Shown piece by piece: positions 1 through 7,129 of a stretch of DNA of 37,453 nt. The stretch comes from Nocardia altamirensis NBRC 108246 (GTDB taxonomy: Bacteria > Actinomycetota > Actinomycetes > Mycobacteriales > Mycobacteriaceae). The position numbers and the translations under genes were made by a program. Below the pieces are notes generated by a model. It saw only the letters and a list, made by a program, of their open reading frames with translations. It did not search any database and was not told the origin of the DNA. Positions within the stretch are counted from its first letter, which is position 1. Each line of letters starts with the position of its first letter. The stretch spans positions 1-37,453 of the forward strand of contig NZ_BDAY01000076.1 in NCBI RefSeq assembly GCF_001612685.1, read 5' to 3'.

Positions 1-67
1 AACGAAGTCGAATTGTCGCTACCGTCCACCGGGTTACCGAGATGCGCGCTGCTTCTCGTAGGCGCAC

Positions 68-157
68 CGGGGATCCACAAACCTTCCATACGGTTCACAA
101 CAGTTCTAGAGAGGCTCTGGGCTCTGTGAACCGTATGGAACCTATGTGGGATCCCCA
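68..157. repeat. Long imperfect inverted repeat, upstream module of the repeat cluster
   Basis: The 16-bp arms TTCCATACGGTTCACA (84-99) and TGTGAACCGTATGGAA (125-140) are perfectly complementary across a 25-bp spacer. The complementarity continues outward imperfectly to GGGGATCC (69-76) and GGATCCCC (149-156). The motif CCAGAAGGGGTGCGGA follows at about 155. A related inverted repeat next to the same motif occurs at 29051-29130, so this looks like a recurring module beside the hairpin elements. It could be a decayed mobile-element end; no transposase is nearby. Confidence 0.7.
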
Positions 158-253
158 GAAGGGGTGCGGATTTCGGGGTTTGGGCGGGCTGGCCGTGTTT
201 GCTGGTCTCAGCAGTACCCGCGATCCCGGTATGTGGGATCCAGGGGTGGTTTC

Positions 254-330
254 GTGCCGAGGGGGTAATGGTGCAGGTGGCTTCTCGGGCGATGCCTGCA
301 CCAGTACCTCGTGATCAACCGACCAACTCC
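254..330 (+). repeat. Hairpin repeat element, copy A
   Basis: Left arm 262-277 (GGGGTAATGGTGCAGG) pairs with right arm 295-310 (CCTGCACCAGTACCTC) around a 17-nt loop, TGGCTTCTCGGGCGATG. The 20-nt tail 311-330 is GTGATCAACCGACCAACTCC. Counting by hand, 14 of 16 positions are Watson-Crick pairs, one is a G.T wobble and one is a mismatch. A smaller palindrome, GATCCC-7 nt-GGGATC at 222-240, lies 21 bp upstream and recurs at the same place before copy F. I see no coding potential. Confidence 0.85.
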
Positions 331-469
331 GGGGAACGGTGCTGATTCGGGGTTCGAGGTCGAAGCGGCAGGGTTTCGTACGTCAAGAGGTCTACTACCC
401 GCGGGGCGAGGTCTGCACGTACAGCGTGAAAAGTTAACGCCCGCTTGGTAAGCGGTGGTCTTGTTGTGA

Positions 470-540
470 GGGGCTCTGACGGTGGGGCCTTCTCGGGCGA
501 CGCCGCCATCAGTGCCCCGTGATCATTCGACCAACTAGCC
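470..540 (+). repeat. Hairpin repeat element, copy B (diverged)
   Basis: Left arm 470-485 (GGGGCTCTGACGGTGG) pairs with right arm 503-518 (CCGCCATCAGTGCCCC), again across exactly 17 nt (GGCCTTCTCGGGCGACG). The tail 519-538 is GTGATCATTCGACCAACTAG, diverged from the consensus. Thirteen Watson-Crick pairs and one wobble remain out of 16, including a G-C to A-T compensated change at stem position 10. The fold has survived although the primary sequence has drifted. Confidence 0.75.
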
Positions 541-560
541 CACGGGTATCCGCTTCGTGG

Positions 561-641
561 TTTCGTGCCGAGTGGGAACTGGTGGCGAGGGCCTCTCGGG
601 CGATGCCGTCACCAGTTCCCAGTGATCAACCGACCAACTCC
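561..641 (+). repeat. Hairpin repeat element, copy C
   Basis: Left arm 573-588 (TGGGAACTGGTGGCGA), 17-nt loop GGGCCTCTCGGGCGATG, right arm 606-621 (CCGTCACCAGTTCCCA), then the exact consensus tail GTGATCAACCGACCAACTCC at 622-641. Fourteen positions form Watson-Crick pairs, one is a wobble and one is unpaired. It lies about 60 bp upstream of the terminator hairpin at 701-728. A decayed version of the same flank plus terminator follows copy A (331-460). Confidence 0.85.
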
Positions 642-700
642 AGAGAGGGGGTGGGTTCGGGTGTTTCGAGATCGCAGCGGCGGGGTTTCGGGGGAAAAGT

Positions 701-728
701 AAACGCCCGCTTGGGGAAGCGGGCGTTT
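701..728 (-). terminator. Intrinsic terminator of the leftward gene 746-1294
   Basis: A perfect 12-bp stem, AAACGCCCGCTT paired with AAGCGGGCGTTT, encloses a 4-nt loop. Read leftward it lies 17 bp past the stop codon of the gene at 746-1294 and is followed by a short T run (ACTTTTCC). A decayed copy of this hairpin (AACGCCCGCTTGGTAAGCGG) occurs at 435-454, inside a duplicated flank. Confidence 0.75.
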
Positions 729-745
729 GGTGTGTGGTGGGTTTG

Positions 746-1294
746 TCAGCGAGTGCGTTCGAGTCCGCGGGACTCTTGCTCGCGCGCCCTGGTCACGGCG
801 GGGGCTTCTTCGGGCCGTGTGCGTACCGCCTCGATCGGGGGCTGCGCCTGGCCTACTTCGATCAGCATCCGTACTGCGGCGAGTTCCGGCGCCACGCCCA
901 TCTTCGCGAGATGGGCAGCGATCGCCATCCGCCGTTCCGGGGAGTCGTACTGCAGCACCGGCTTTGCGTGCGCGGCGGCGATACCTGCCATTCGGGTCGC
1001 CTCGGCCTGCGCGGTGAAGCGATCCTTCTCCAGCGACACGCCGCGCTCCGGGATCGGTCGTTCGATCATCCGGGCGAGCTCGGTGTTGCGCGGGTCCTTG
1101 GACTTCGCGTCGCGGGCCTCGCGGACTTGCATCTCGCGGGCCTCTTTCATGCGAGCTTCGGTCACCTTGACGCGCGCTTCGGCTTCTTTTTGACCACGCT
1201 CGCGGGTCCGCAGTGCGACCAACGTCGCAAGCTGCAACATTGTCCTCATCATGGCCGCTGTCTCGCGGCCGATGTCGTCCAGTTCCTCGGACAT
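746..1294 (-). CDS. Hypothetical charged helical protein, 182 aa
   Basis: I do not recognise this protein. The start ATG at 1294 has a strong ribosome binding site (GGGGAG, about 5 nt upstream) and a clean terminator lies just past the stop, so the gene is very probably real. Roughly residues 25-75 are rich in Arg, Lys, Glu and Ala with few helix breakers, as in a coiled coil. The rest is Ala-rich and also predicted helical by eye. There is no signal peptide, membrane segment or Cys cluster. It sits alone between the hairpin-repeat cluster and ppiB, in a gap absent from the M. tuberculosis arrangement as I recall it, so it may be an accessory insertion. A protein accessory to an integrated element is possible but not shown. 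Confidence 0.7.
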   Translation of the reverse strand: MSEELDDIGRETAAMMRTMLQLATLVALRTRERGQKEAEARVKVTEARMKEAREMQVREARDAKSKDPRNTELARMIERPIPERGVSLEKDRFTAQAEATRMAGIAAAHAKPVLQYDSPERRMAIAAHLAKMGVAPELAAVRMLIEVGQAQPPIEAVRTRPEEAPAVTRAREQESRGLERTR

Positions 1295-1696
1295 GGCTGC
1301 TCCCCGATGCTGCAGTGATCACTATGGATGTTGTGGTGCTTCGTCAACGACACCGCCACGCGAACTGTAGTCCGTGGACGCTGTCCCGGCTGCAAACTTG
1401 GACACCGAGAGAACTCGTTGCGTGGCGTGCCTTGCTCGAGGGTCACTCGAGCGAAGGGGTTACTACGCTACGGGAACTCCTTGTTTCGAGGTTACCCGAG
1501 AAAGGCTCGGCGCAACCGTACGGCCGTGCCGCTTATCAGCATATATCGCACATTTCCGACAGGCCGAGGAACGCGCCGGAGGATCTCCGGTCTGAGCCAA
1601 CCCTAACCGGAGGATTAGGCGCACCTAACCTGATTGCGACACGTGTCGGGCCCGGACCGAAAAATCGGTGCTGGGCCCGACTCGGGCGCGCGCTGG
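1295..1696. other. Gene-free interval between the 182-aa gene and ppiB
   Basis: No convincing coding frame is present. The interval must hold the promoter of the leftward gene 746-1294. At 1615-1628 there is a palindrome, TTAGGCGCACCTAA, whose minus strand resembles half of a DtxR/IdeR iron box. At 1646-1680 lies the ppiB terminator. Confidence 0.5.
1646..1680 (-). terminator. Hairpin downstream of ppiB
   Basis: The outer stem TCGGGCCC (1646-1653) pairs with GGGCCCGA (1673-1680). An inner stem ACCGA (1656-1660) pairs with TCGGT (1665-1669). The structure begins 16 bp past the ppiB stop codon. It lacks a strong T run on the leftward strand, so termination efficiency is uncertain. Confidence 0.55.
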
Positions 1697-2578
1697 TCAG
1701 TCGATCCGAACCGACTGGATGGTGACCGGCTCCTTCGGCTTGCCGTCGCCGGGGCCGTTCGAGTCGTCCTGGCCACCCTTGGCGATCTTGTCCAGGGTGC
1801 CGAGCGAGTTCTCGTCGACGTTTCCGAAGATGGTGTAGTTCGGCGGCAGCTGCGAATCGCCGTAGACGATGAAGAACTGGCTGCCGTTGGTACCGGGGCC
1901 CGCGTTGGCCATCGCGAGCACACCACGCTTGTAAGCGATGGCGGTCTGCGCGGACTTCGGATCGTTCGGGTCGATCTGATCGGTCGGGTACTCGTTGTCG
2001 AACGCGTACCCGGGGCCGCCCATGCCGGTGCCGGTTGGGTCACCGCACTGCAACACCTTCAGGCCCTCGCTGGCGGTCATCCGGTGGCAGCTGGTGCCGT
2101 CGAAGAACTTCTGCGACGCCAGGCTGACGAAACTGTTCACCGTGCAGGGTGATTCGGCGTTGTTGAGGGTCAGGCCGATCGGGCCCTGACTGGTCTCCAT
2201 GCTGATGCTGACCTTCGCGTCAGCGCCCGTGGTCGGGATGCCTTCGGCCTTCGCCGGCTTGGTGACCGGCTTGTCGGCGGGCTTCTCGCTGTCCTTGTAG
2301 ACGCAGTTGACCTGCGCGGGCTTGGCCTTCGCCGCGGGCGCTGCCGCGACGGAGGGGGTGCTGCTCGACTGGGTCGCGTCCTTGGCCTCGGCCTTGTCGT
2401 CGCCGCGTGTGAGGAAATACACGCCGGTCACAGCCGCGACCACGACAATGACCCCGAGCACTGACCCGGCGATCGTGAGTTGCTTGCGCCTGCGTGCGCG
2501 CTCGGCCCGGTTGGCGAGCTGGCGCTCCAACTTGCGTTTCGCCGCTGCTCGCCGCTGTTCGTTGCTCGGCACTACCAC
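1697..2578 (-). CDS. ppiB: Membrane-anchored peptidyl-prolyl cis-trans isomerase (cyclophilin)
   Basis: Cyclophilin-type prolyl isomerase of 293 aa, catalysing cis-trans isomerisation of X-Pro bonds, probably on the outer face of the membrane. Residues 1-33 are a basic cytoplasmic stretch, about 34-56 form one membrane helix, 60-110 are an Ala/Lys/Pro linker, and the cyclophilin fold covers roughly 118-292. Family motifs visible include SCHRMTA (with the active-site Arg) and GSQFFIVYG. This layout matches actinobacterial PpiB (Rv2582), which lies near hisS in M. tuberculosis. The annotated GTG at 2578 has GGGAGG only about 3 nt away. A second in-frame GTG at 2572 (protein starting MPSNEQRR) has better spacing and fits my memory of relatives, so it is a serious alternative. 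It follows the sugar operon after 187 bp and is probably transcribed separately. Confidence 0.92.
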   Translation of the reverse strand: MVVPSNEQRRAAAKRKLERQLANRAERARRRKQLTIAGSVLGVIVVVAAVTGVYFLTRGDDKAEAKDATQSSSTPSVAAAPAAKAKPAQVNCVYKDSEKPADKPVTKPAKAEGIPTTGADAKVSISMETSQGPIGLTLNNAESPCTVNSFVSLASQKFFDGTSCHRMTASEGLKVLQCGDPTGTGMGGPGYAFDNEYPTDQIDPNDPKSAQTAIAYKRGVLAMANAGPGTNGSQFFIVYGDSQLPPNYTIFGNVDENSLGTLDKIAKGGQDDSNGPGDGKPKEPVTIQSVRID

Positions 2579-2699
2579 GTTCCTCCCGTGTCCGGTTGTT
2601 ACGGCTTAGTAGTGTGCCATTTATTCCTGAGACTGCCCGACACTTCCTGAGAGCGGTGCGCCTCACACTCGCGGCAGGACGGTGTCAGCCAGGAACCGG

Positions 2700-2753
2700 G
2701 GTGTGTCGGCGCGGTCGATGATCGGGTCTGCTGTGGTGTTGCCGCGACACACC
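2700..2753 (-). terminator. Possible terminator of the sugar operon
   Basis: GGTGTGTCG (2700-2708) is complementary to CGACACACC (2745-2753), 12 bp past the last stop codon of the operon. The 36-nt loop is long and no T run follows, so this is a weak candidate. It may simply reflect sequence duplication: CGGTCGATGATCGGG at about 2712 resembles the gene end at about 2762. Confidence 0.3.
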
Positions 2754-2765
2754 GGAGGGCTGCGG

Positions 2766-3773
2766 TCAATGATCGGTGTTGAAGGCGGCGTCGAACGCGG
2801 TGGCGGGTGGGGTGAGCGCGTTGCGGGCGCGGACGAACGCGAGGGCTTCCGGCGCGCCCGCGAGGCGGTCCATGCCCGCGTCCTCCCATTCGATGGAGAT
2901 CGGGCCGGTGTAGTTGATCGTGTTGAGGGCGCGGAAGCAGTCTTCCCACGGCACGTCGCCGCGGCCGGTGGAGACGAAGTCCCAGCCGCGCCGCGGATCG
3001 CCCCATGGCAGATGTGAGGAGAGGCGGCCGCGTCTGCCGTCGTTGCGGCGGATGCGGGTGTCCTTGCAGTCCACGTGGTAGATCCGGTCGGCGAAGTCGA
3101 GGATGAAGGCGACCGGGTCGAGGTCTTGCCAGAGGAAATGGGAAGGGTCCCAGTTCAATCCGAAGGCGAAGCGGTGGTCGACGGCGGCCAGTGTCCGCAC
3201 GGTGGTCCAGTAGTCGTAGGCGATTTCGCTGGGATGGACCTCGTGCGCGAAGCGGACCCCTTCGGCGTCGAAGACGTCCAGGATCGGATTCCAGCGGTCC
3301 GCGAAGTCCTGGTAGCCGCGTTCGATGGTGGCCGGCGGCACGGGCGGGAACATCGCGACGGTGTGCCAGATGCTGGATCCGGTGAAGCCGACGACGGTCT
3401 GCACGCCGAGCTGCGCGGCGGCCCGTGCGGTGTCGGCCATCTCGGCCGCGGCGCGCCGCCGTACCCCCTCCGGCTCGCCGTCGCCCCAAATACGCTGCGG
3501 CACAATGGCTCGATGGCGCTCGTCGATCGGGTGATCGCAGACGGCCTGGCCGACGAGATGGTTGGACAGCGCGAAGACCTGGAGGCCGTAGCGCTCCAGG
3601 GTTTTCCGCTTGAGTGTCGAGTAGCCTGGATCGGCGAGTGCCTTGTCCACCTCGAAATGGTCGCCGGAGCAGGCGATTTCGAGTCCGTCGTAGCCCCAGT
3701 CCGCGGCCAGGCGGCACACCTCGTCGAAGGGCAGGTCGGCCCACTGGCCGGTGAACAGCGTGATCGGTCTCAT
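2766..3773 (-). CDS. Sugar phosphate isomerase/epimerase, TIM-barrel family
   Basis: Protein of 335 aa of the xylose-isomerase-like TIM barrel (AP endonuclease 2) superfamily. Members isomerise, epimerise or dehydrate sugars and cyclitols, usually with a divalent metal. Likely metal and substrate segments are FAHEVHPSEI, NWDPSHF, HVDCKDT and SIEWEDAG, matching the Glu/Asp/His positions of the family. The start ATG at 3773 overlaps the stop codon of the upstream dehydrogenase by 4 bp (ATGA, 3770-3773), implying translational coupling. A longer open frame runs upstream but only overlaps the neighbour and is rejected. With a Gfo/Idh/MocA enzyme and a sugar ABC importer in the same operon, it probably catalyses the second catabolic step. 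Isomerases working on 3-keto sugars and inosose dehydratases share this fold, so the exact reaction stays open. Confidence 0.88.
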   Translation of the reverse strand: MRPITLFTGQWADLPFDEVCRLAADWGYDGLEIACSGDHFEVDKALADPGYSTLKRKTLERYGLQVFALSNHLVGQAVCDHPIDERHRAIVPQRIWGDGEPEGVRRRAAAEMADTARAAAQLGVQTVVGFTGSSIWHTVAMFPPVPPATIERGYQDFADRWNPILDVFDAEGVRFAHEVHPSEIAYDYWTTVRTLAAVDHRFAFGLNWDPSHFLWQDLDPVAFILDFADRIYHVDCKDTRIRRNDGRRGRLSSHLPWGDPRRGWDFVSTGRGDVPWEDCFRALNTINYTGPISIEWEDAGMDRLAGAPEALAFVRARNALTPPATAFDAAFNTDH

Positions 3774-4933
3774 GGTTGTGCTCCTGCGATAGCGGTCCAG
3801 CGGCCTGCGTCGGCCGCGCTCACCTCGACGGCGTCGAGCACCCGCTGCACCGCGAGTCCGTCGGCGAAACTCGGGCTCGGGTCCTTGCCCGCCGCGATCG
3901 CGATGACCAGGTCGGCGACCTCGTTGGTGAAGGCGTGGTCGTAGCCGAGCCCGTGCCCGGCGGGCCACCAGGCTCCGGTGTAGGGGTGCTCTGGCTCGGT
4001 CACCAGGATGCGGCGGAAGCCCGCGGTTTGCGGCCCTTCGGTGTGATCGTGGAACCACAGCTCGTTCATCGCCTCCAGGTCGAAGGCGAGGCTGCCGTGA
4101 GTTCCGTTGAGCTCGAGGCGAAGTGCGTTCTTGCGTCCGGTGGCCACCCTGCTGGCCTCGAACGAGGCGAGGCCGCCTCCGGAGAGCCGCCCGAGGAACA
4201 GCGCGGCGTCGTCGACGGTGACCGCGCCGTGGCCGGGCCCGTCCGGCAGTGGACGTTCGGTGACGAACGTGTCCAGCAGTGCCGACACTCCGGTGACTGC
4301 CTCGCCGGTGACGAACTGGGTGGCGTCGATGATGTGCGCGCCGATATCGCCGAGCGCCCCCGAGCCTGCCCGGCGCCGATCGAGCCGCCAGCTGAGCGGT
4401 GCACCGGGATCGGCGAGCCAATCCTGGAGGTACACCGCGCGCACGTGCCGGATGGCGCCGATTCGCCCCTGCGCGACCAGGTTTCGCGCCAGCGCCAGCG
4501 CGGGCACCCGTCGGTAGCTGAACCCCACCATCGAGCGCACTCCGCGCACAGCGGCCTGCTCAGCCGCGGCGGCCATCGCCTCGGCTTCCGCGACGGTGTT
4601 GGCCATCGGCTTCTCGCACAGCACATGTTTGCCCGCATCCAGTGCGGCGATGGCGATTTCGGCGTGGCTGTCGCCGGGGGTGCAGATATCGATGAGATCG
4701 ACATCGTCGCGATCGAGCAACTTCCGCCAATCGTCCACGCTGCTCGCCCAGCCGAGCCGTCCGGCGGCGGTGGCGGCCTTGCCCGCGTCGCGGCCAGCGA
4801 GCGCGACCGGCACCGGACGCCACGGCAGGTCGAAGAACGCGTCGACACTGCGCCAGGCATGCGAGTGCGCACGGCCCATGAAGGCGTGGCCGACCAGCGC
4901 GATGCCGAGGGTGCGGCGGTCTGTCGAGGTCAT
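3770..4933 (-). CDS. Gfo/Idh/MocA family NAD(P)-dependent oxidoreductase
   Basis: Oxidoreductase of 387 aa with an N-terminal Rossmann fold (beta-1/glycine loop around residues 9-20, ALVGHAFMG) and the family's EKP motif (residues 107-109, in CEKPMAN) carrying the catalytic-site Lys. The C-terminal half is the typical alpha/beta substrate domain. Members oxidise or reduce sugar hydroxyls, for example inositol 2-dehydrogenation or glucoside 3-dehydrogenation. ATG at 4933 has GGAGCAAG just upstream. It begins 14 bp after the binding-protein gene and overlaps the isomerase by 4 bp, so the two enzymes are probably made together. The likely role is first oxidation of the imported sugar or cyclitol; the substrate cannot be read from sequence. 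Confidence 0.9.
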   Translation of the reverse strand: MTSTDRRTLGIALVGHAFMGRAHSHAWRSVDAFFDLPWRPVPVALAGRDAGKAATAAGRLGWASSVDDWRKLLDRDDVDLIDICTPGDSHAEIAIAALDAGKHVLCEKPMANTVAEAEAMAAAAEQAAVRGVRSMVGFSYRRVPALALARNLVAQGRIGAIRHVRAVYLQDWLADPGAPLSWRLDRRRAGSGALGDIGAHIIDATQFVTGEAVTGVSALLDTFVTERPLPDGPGHGAVTVDDAALFLGRLSGGGLASFEASRVATGRKNALRLELNGTHGSLAFDLEAMNELWFHDHTEGPQTAGFRRILVTEPEHPYTGAWWPAGHGLGYDHAFTNEVADLVIAIAAGKDPSPSFADGLAVQRVLDAVEVSAADAGRWTAIAGAQP

Positions 4934-4947
4934 CTTGCTCCGATCGG

Positions 4948-5994
4948 TCAGTAGCCGTTCGCCAGGTACTGCTCGGCGTTGTCCTTGGTGACGACCGCGG
5001 AGAACGTCGTGATCTTCGCGGGCACATCGTGTTCGGCGAGATCGCCGAGTGCTCTGCGCTGTCCGAGCAGCCGGGCCACCGCCACCGCGGAGGAGGCCAT
5101 GGCGGGGCTGTAGAGCACGGTCGCCTGCAGTGGCGAACTGCCGGACTGGATCTCCTTCATCGCCTGTGCCGAGCCGCCACCGCCGACCATGACGAACTCG
5201 CCGGATCGGTTGGCCTGCTTGATCGCGGCGAGCACGCCGATGCCCTGATCGTCGTCGTGGTTCCACATCGCGTCGATCTTGCGCGTCGCCTGCAGCATCT
5301 GGCTGGCGACCTGCTGGCCGCCCGCGGCGGTGAAGTCGGTGGATTGCCGTGCGGTGATCCGCATTCCGGCGGCGGCGAGGGCGTCGTGGAAGCCTTTGCT
5401 GCGCTCCTGGGTGAGCTGGAGGTTGTCGATCCCGGCCACCTCGACGATCACCGGGTCGGCGACGCCTGCGTCCTTCATCTTGCGGACGATGAAATTGCCT
5501 GCGTTTACGCCCATTCCATAGTTGTCGCCGCCGATCCAGGTGCGGTACGCCAGCGCCGAGGCGAAGACCCGATCGAGGTTGATCACCGGAATGCCAGCGG
5601 CCATGGCGTTTTTCGCGATCTCGGTGAGCGCGTTGCCGTCGAACGGCAGGATCACCAGCACGTCGGCCTTCTGGTTGATCATCGTCTGCACCTGCTCGAT
5701 CTGGCGGGCCACATCGTTGGTGCCCTCGGTGACGTTGAGCGTTACGTCGGTGAATTTCTCCGCCTGTGCCCGCGCGTTGCGGGTGATCGCGGCCGTCCAG
5801 CCGTGGTCCGCGGCGGGTGCGGAAAACCCAACGCGCACTTGCTGTCCGGCCGCGGCGTTGTCGCCGGTGTTGCCGGCCACCTGGGTGCCGGAGCTGGTGT
5901 CGTTGGACGTGCAGGCGGCCGCGAGGACGCCTGCGCCTGCGGCGAGACCGGTCAGCAGGATGCCGCGGCGGGGGAGGGAGGTTGTGGTGCTCAT
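4948..5994 (-). CDS. Sugar ABC transporter substrate-binding lipoprotein (RbsB-like)
   Basis: Periplasmic-binding-protein type 1 (ribose/galactose class), 348 aa. The N-terminus is an export signal with two arginines (PRRG) and a lipobox ending LAAAC, so Cys28 should be lipidated and the protein anchored outside the membrane. The mature part has the two-lobed fold. VGFSAPAADHGW begins lobe 1, LPFDGNALTEIAKNA lies in the first lobe, and VINLDR and MWNHDDDQGIG sit near the binding cleft. ATG at 5994 has an AGGA Shine-Dalgarno. Permease and ATPase genes lie directly upstream. It delivers the substrate of this operon. Confidence 0.93.
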   Translation of the reverse strand: MSTTTSLPRRGILLTGLAAGAGVLAAACTSNDTSSGTQVAGNTGDNAAAGQQVRVGFSAPAADHGWTAAITRNARAQAEKFTDVTLNVTEGTNDVARQIEQVQTMINQKADVLVILPFDGNALTEIAKNAMAAGIPVINLDRVFASALAYRTWIGGDNYGMGVNAGNFIVRKMKDAGVADPVIVEVAGIDNLQLTQERSKGFHDALAAAGMRITARQSTDFTAAGGQQVASQMLQATRKIDAMWNHDDDQGIGVLAAIKQANRSGEFVMVGGGGSAQAMKEIQSGSSPLQATVLYSPAMASSAVAVARLLGQRRALGDLAEHDVPAKITTFSAVVTKDNAEQYLANGY

Positions 5995-6036
5995 GGTGTT
6001 CCTAGAGGAGGGCGAGGTGGATTAGGCACTGGAGGA

Positions 6037-7071
6037 TCAGGTGAGGGTCGGCACCGCGCGGGCGCGGCCGAACCGCTGGAACAGCAGGACCGCGACGATG
6101 ATGGCGCCCTTGCCGATTGCTTGGATGGGTTGTTCGAGGTTGTTGAGGATGAACAGGTCCTCGATCACGGTGAAGACGAGCACACCGAGGATTGAGCCGG
6201 TGATGGTGCCGAAGCCGCCGCTGAGCAGCGTCCCGCCGATGACCACCGCCGCGATCGCGTCCAGTTCGTAGAGCTGGCCGTTGGTGCTTGTGCCGGTGGT
6301 GGTTTGGGCGGTGAGCATGATGGCGGCGATACCGCAGCACAATCCGGATACCGCGTACAGCAGCAGGGTGTGCCGGCGGACGTCGATGCCCGCCAGCCGC
6401 GCCGCCTCCGGATTGCCGCCGACGGCCGCGCTGCGGCGTCCGAAGGTGGTGCGCTCCAACACGATCCAGCCGATCGCCACGACCACGAGGAACAGATAGA
6501 CCAGCAGCGGGATGCCGAGCACCCGCTCCTGCGCGAGCGCAAGCAGATCGGTGGTGACGAGCTGGGACTGCCGCCCGGAGATCTGCTCGGCCAGCCCGCG
6601 CGCGGCCACCATCATGGCGAGCGTGACGATGAACGGCACCAACCGGCCGTAGGCGATGAGCGCCCCGTTCAGTAGGCCGCAGCACAGGCCGACGAGCAAC
6701 GCGCTGAGCACCATGCCGCCGACGCCGTAGGACTGGGTTGCGGTGGTGGTGCACCAGACCGAGGCCAGCGCGATGATCGCGCCGACGGACAGGTCGATGC
6801 CGCCGCCGATGATCACGAACGTCATGCCGACGGTGACTACGCCGATCACCGAGGCAAGGGTCAGGATGGTGATCATGTTGCTGGTGCTGAGAAAGTCCTC
6901 GCCCTTCGTGAGCGCGCCGACGAGCAGCAGCGCGAGCAGCGCGATGATCAGGGTGAGGTGTTTGCGGAGTTCGCCGACCGACTTGCGGCGGGCTCGCGCC
7001 GTCCGGCCGGGTGGATCACCTTCGGCCGCACGCGGTTTCGCTTCCGCGTGCACTGTGTGACGCTCACTCAC
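6037..7071 (-). CDS. Sugar ABC transporter permease (RbsC-like)
   Basis: Integral membrane permease of 344 aa in the ribose/xylose branch. It has a 40-residue hydrophilic N-terminus followed by about eight to ten hydrophobic helices. Family signatures include GGGIDLSVGAIIAL in the first third and ELDAIAAVVIGGTLLSGG with GTITGSILGVLV near the end. The start is a GTG at 7071 preceded by GAGGTG. The gene lies 58 bp after the ATPase and 42 bp before the binding protein. It should form the channel as a homodimer with the two-domain ATPase. Confidence 0.93.
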   Translation of the reverse strand: MSERHTVHAEAKPRAAEGDPPGRTARARRKSVGELRKHLTLIIALLALLLVGALTKGEDFLSTSNMITILTLASVIGVVTVGMTFVIIGGGIDLSVGAIIALASVWCTTTATQSYGVGGMVLSALLVGLCCGLLNGALIAYGRLVPFIVTLAMMVAARGLAEQISGRQSQLVTTDLLALAQERVLGIPLLVYLFLVVVAIGWIVLERTTFGRRSAAVGGNPEAARLAGIDVRRHTLLLYAVSGLCCGIAAIMLTAQTTTGTSTNGQLYELDAIAAVVIGGTLLSGGFGTITGSILGVLVFTVIEDLFILNNLEQPIQAIGKGAIIVAVLLFQRFGRARAVPTLT

Positions 7072-7129
7072 GACTACACCTCGCTGCCGTTCGGCTCCGT
7101 CGTGGGTAACCCACCTTCGGTTCGCTCAC

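Noticed and set aside
42..314. Plus-strand open frame in the first repeat cluster
   Set aside because: It runs straight through the inverted repeat and hairpin copy A and has no recognisable protein features.
254..641. Hairpin elements as ordinary intrinsic terminators
   Set aside because: No T run follows the stem. The conserved 20-nt tail and fixed loop length are not terminator features, and copies lie far from gene ends.
2599..3744. Long alternative minus-strand frame overlapping the sugar isomerase gene
   Set aside because: The translation is Arg/Pro-rich and contains shifted fragments only. The in-frame isomerase has clear family motifs and an ATGA-coupled start.
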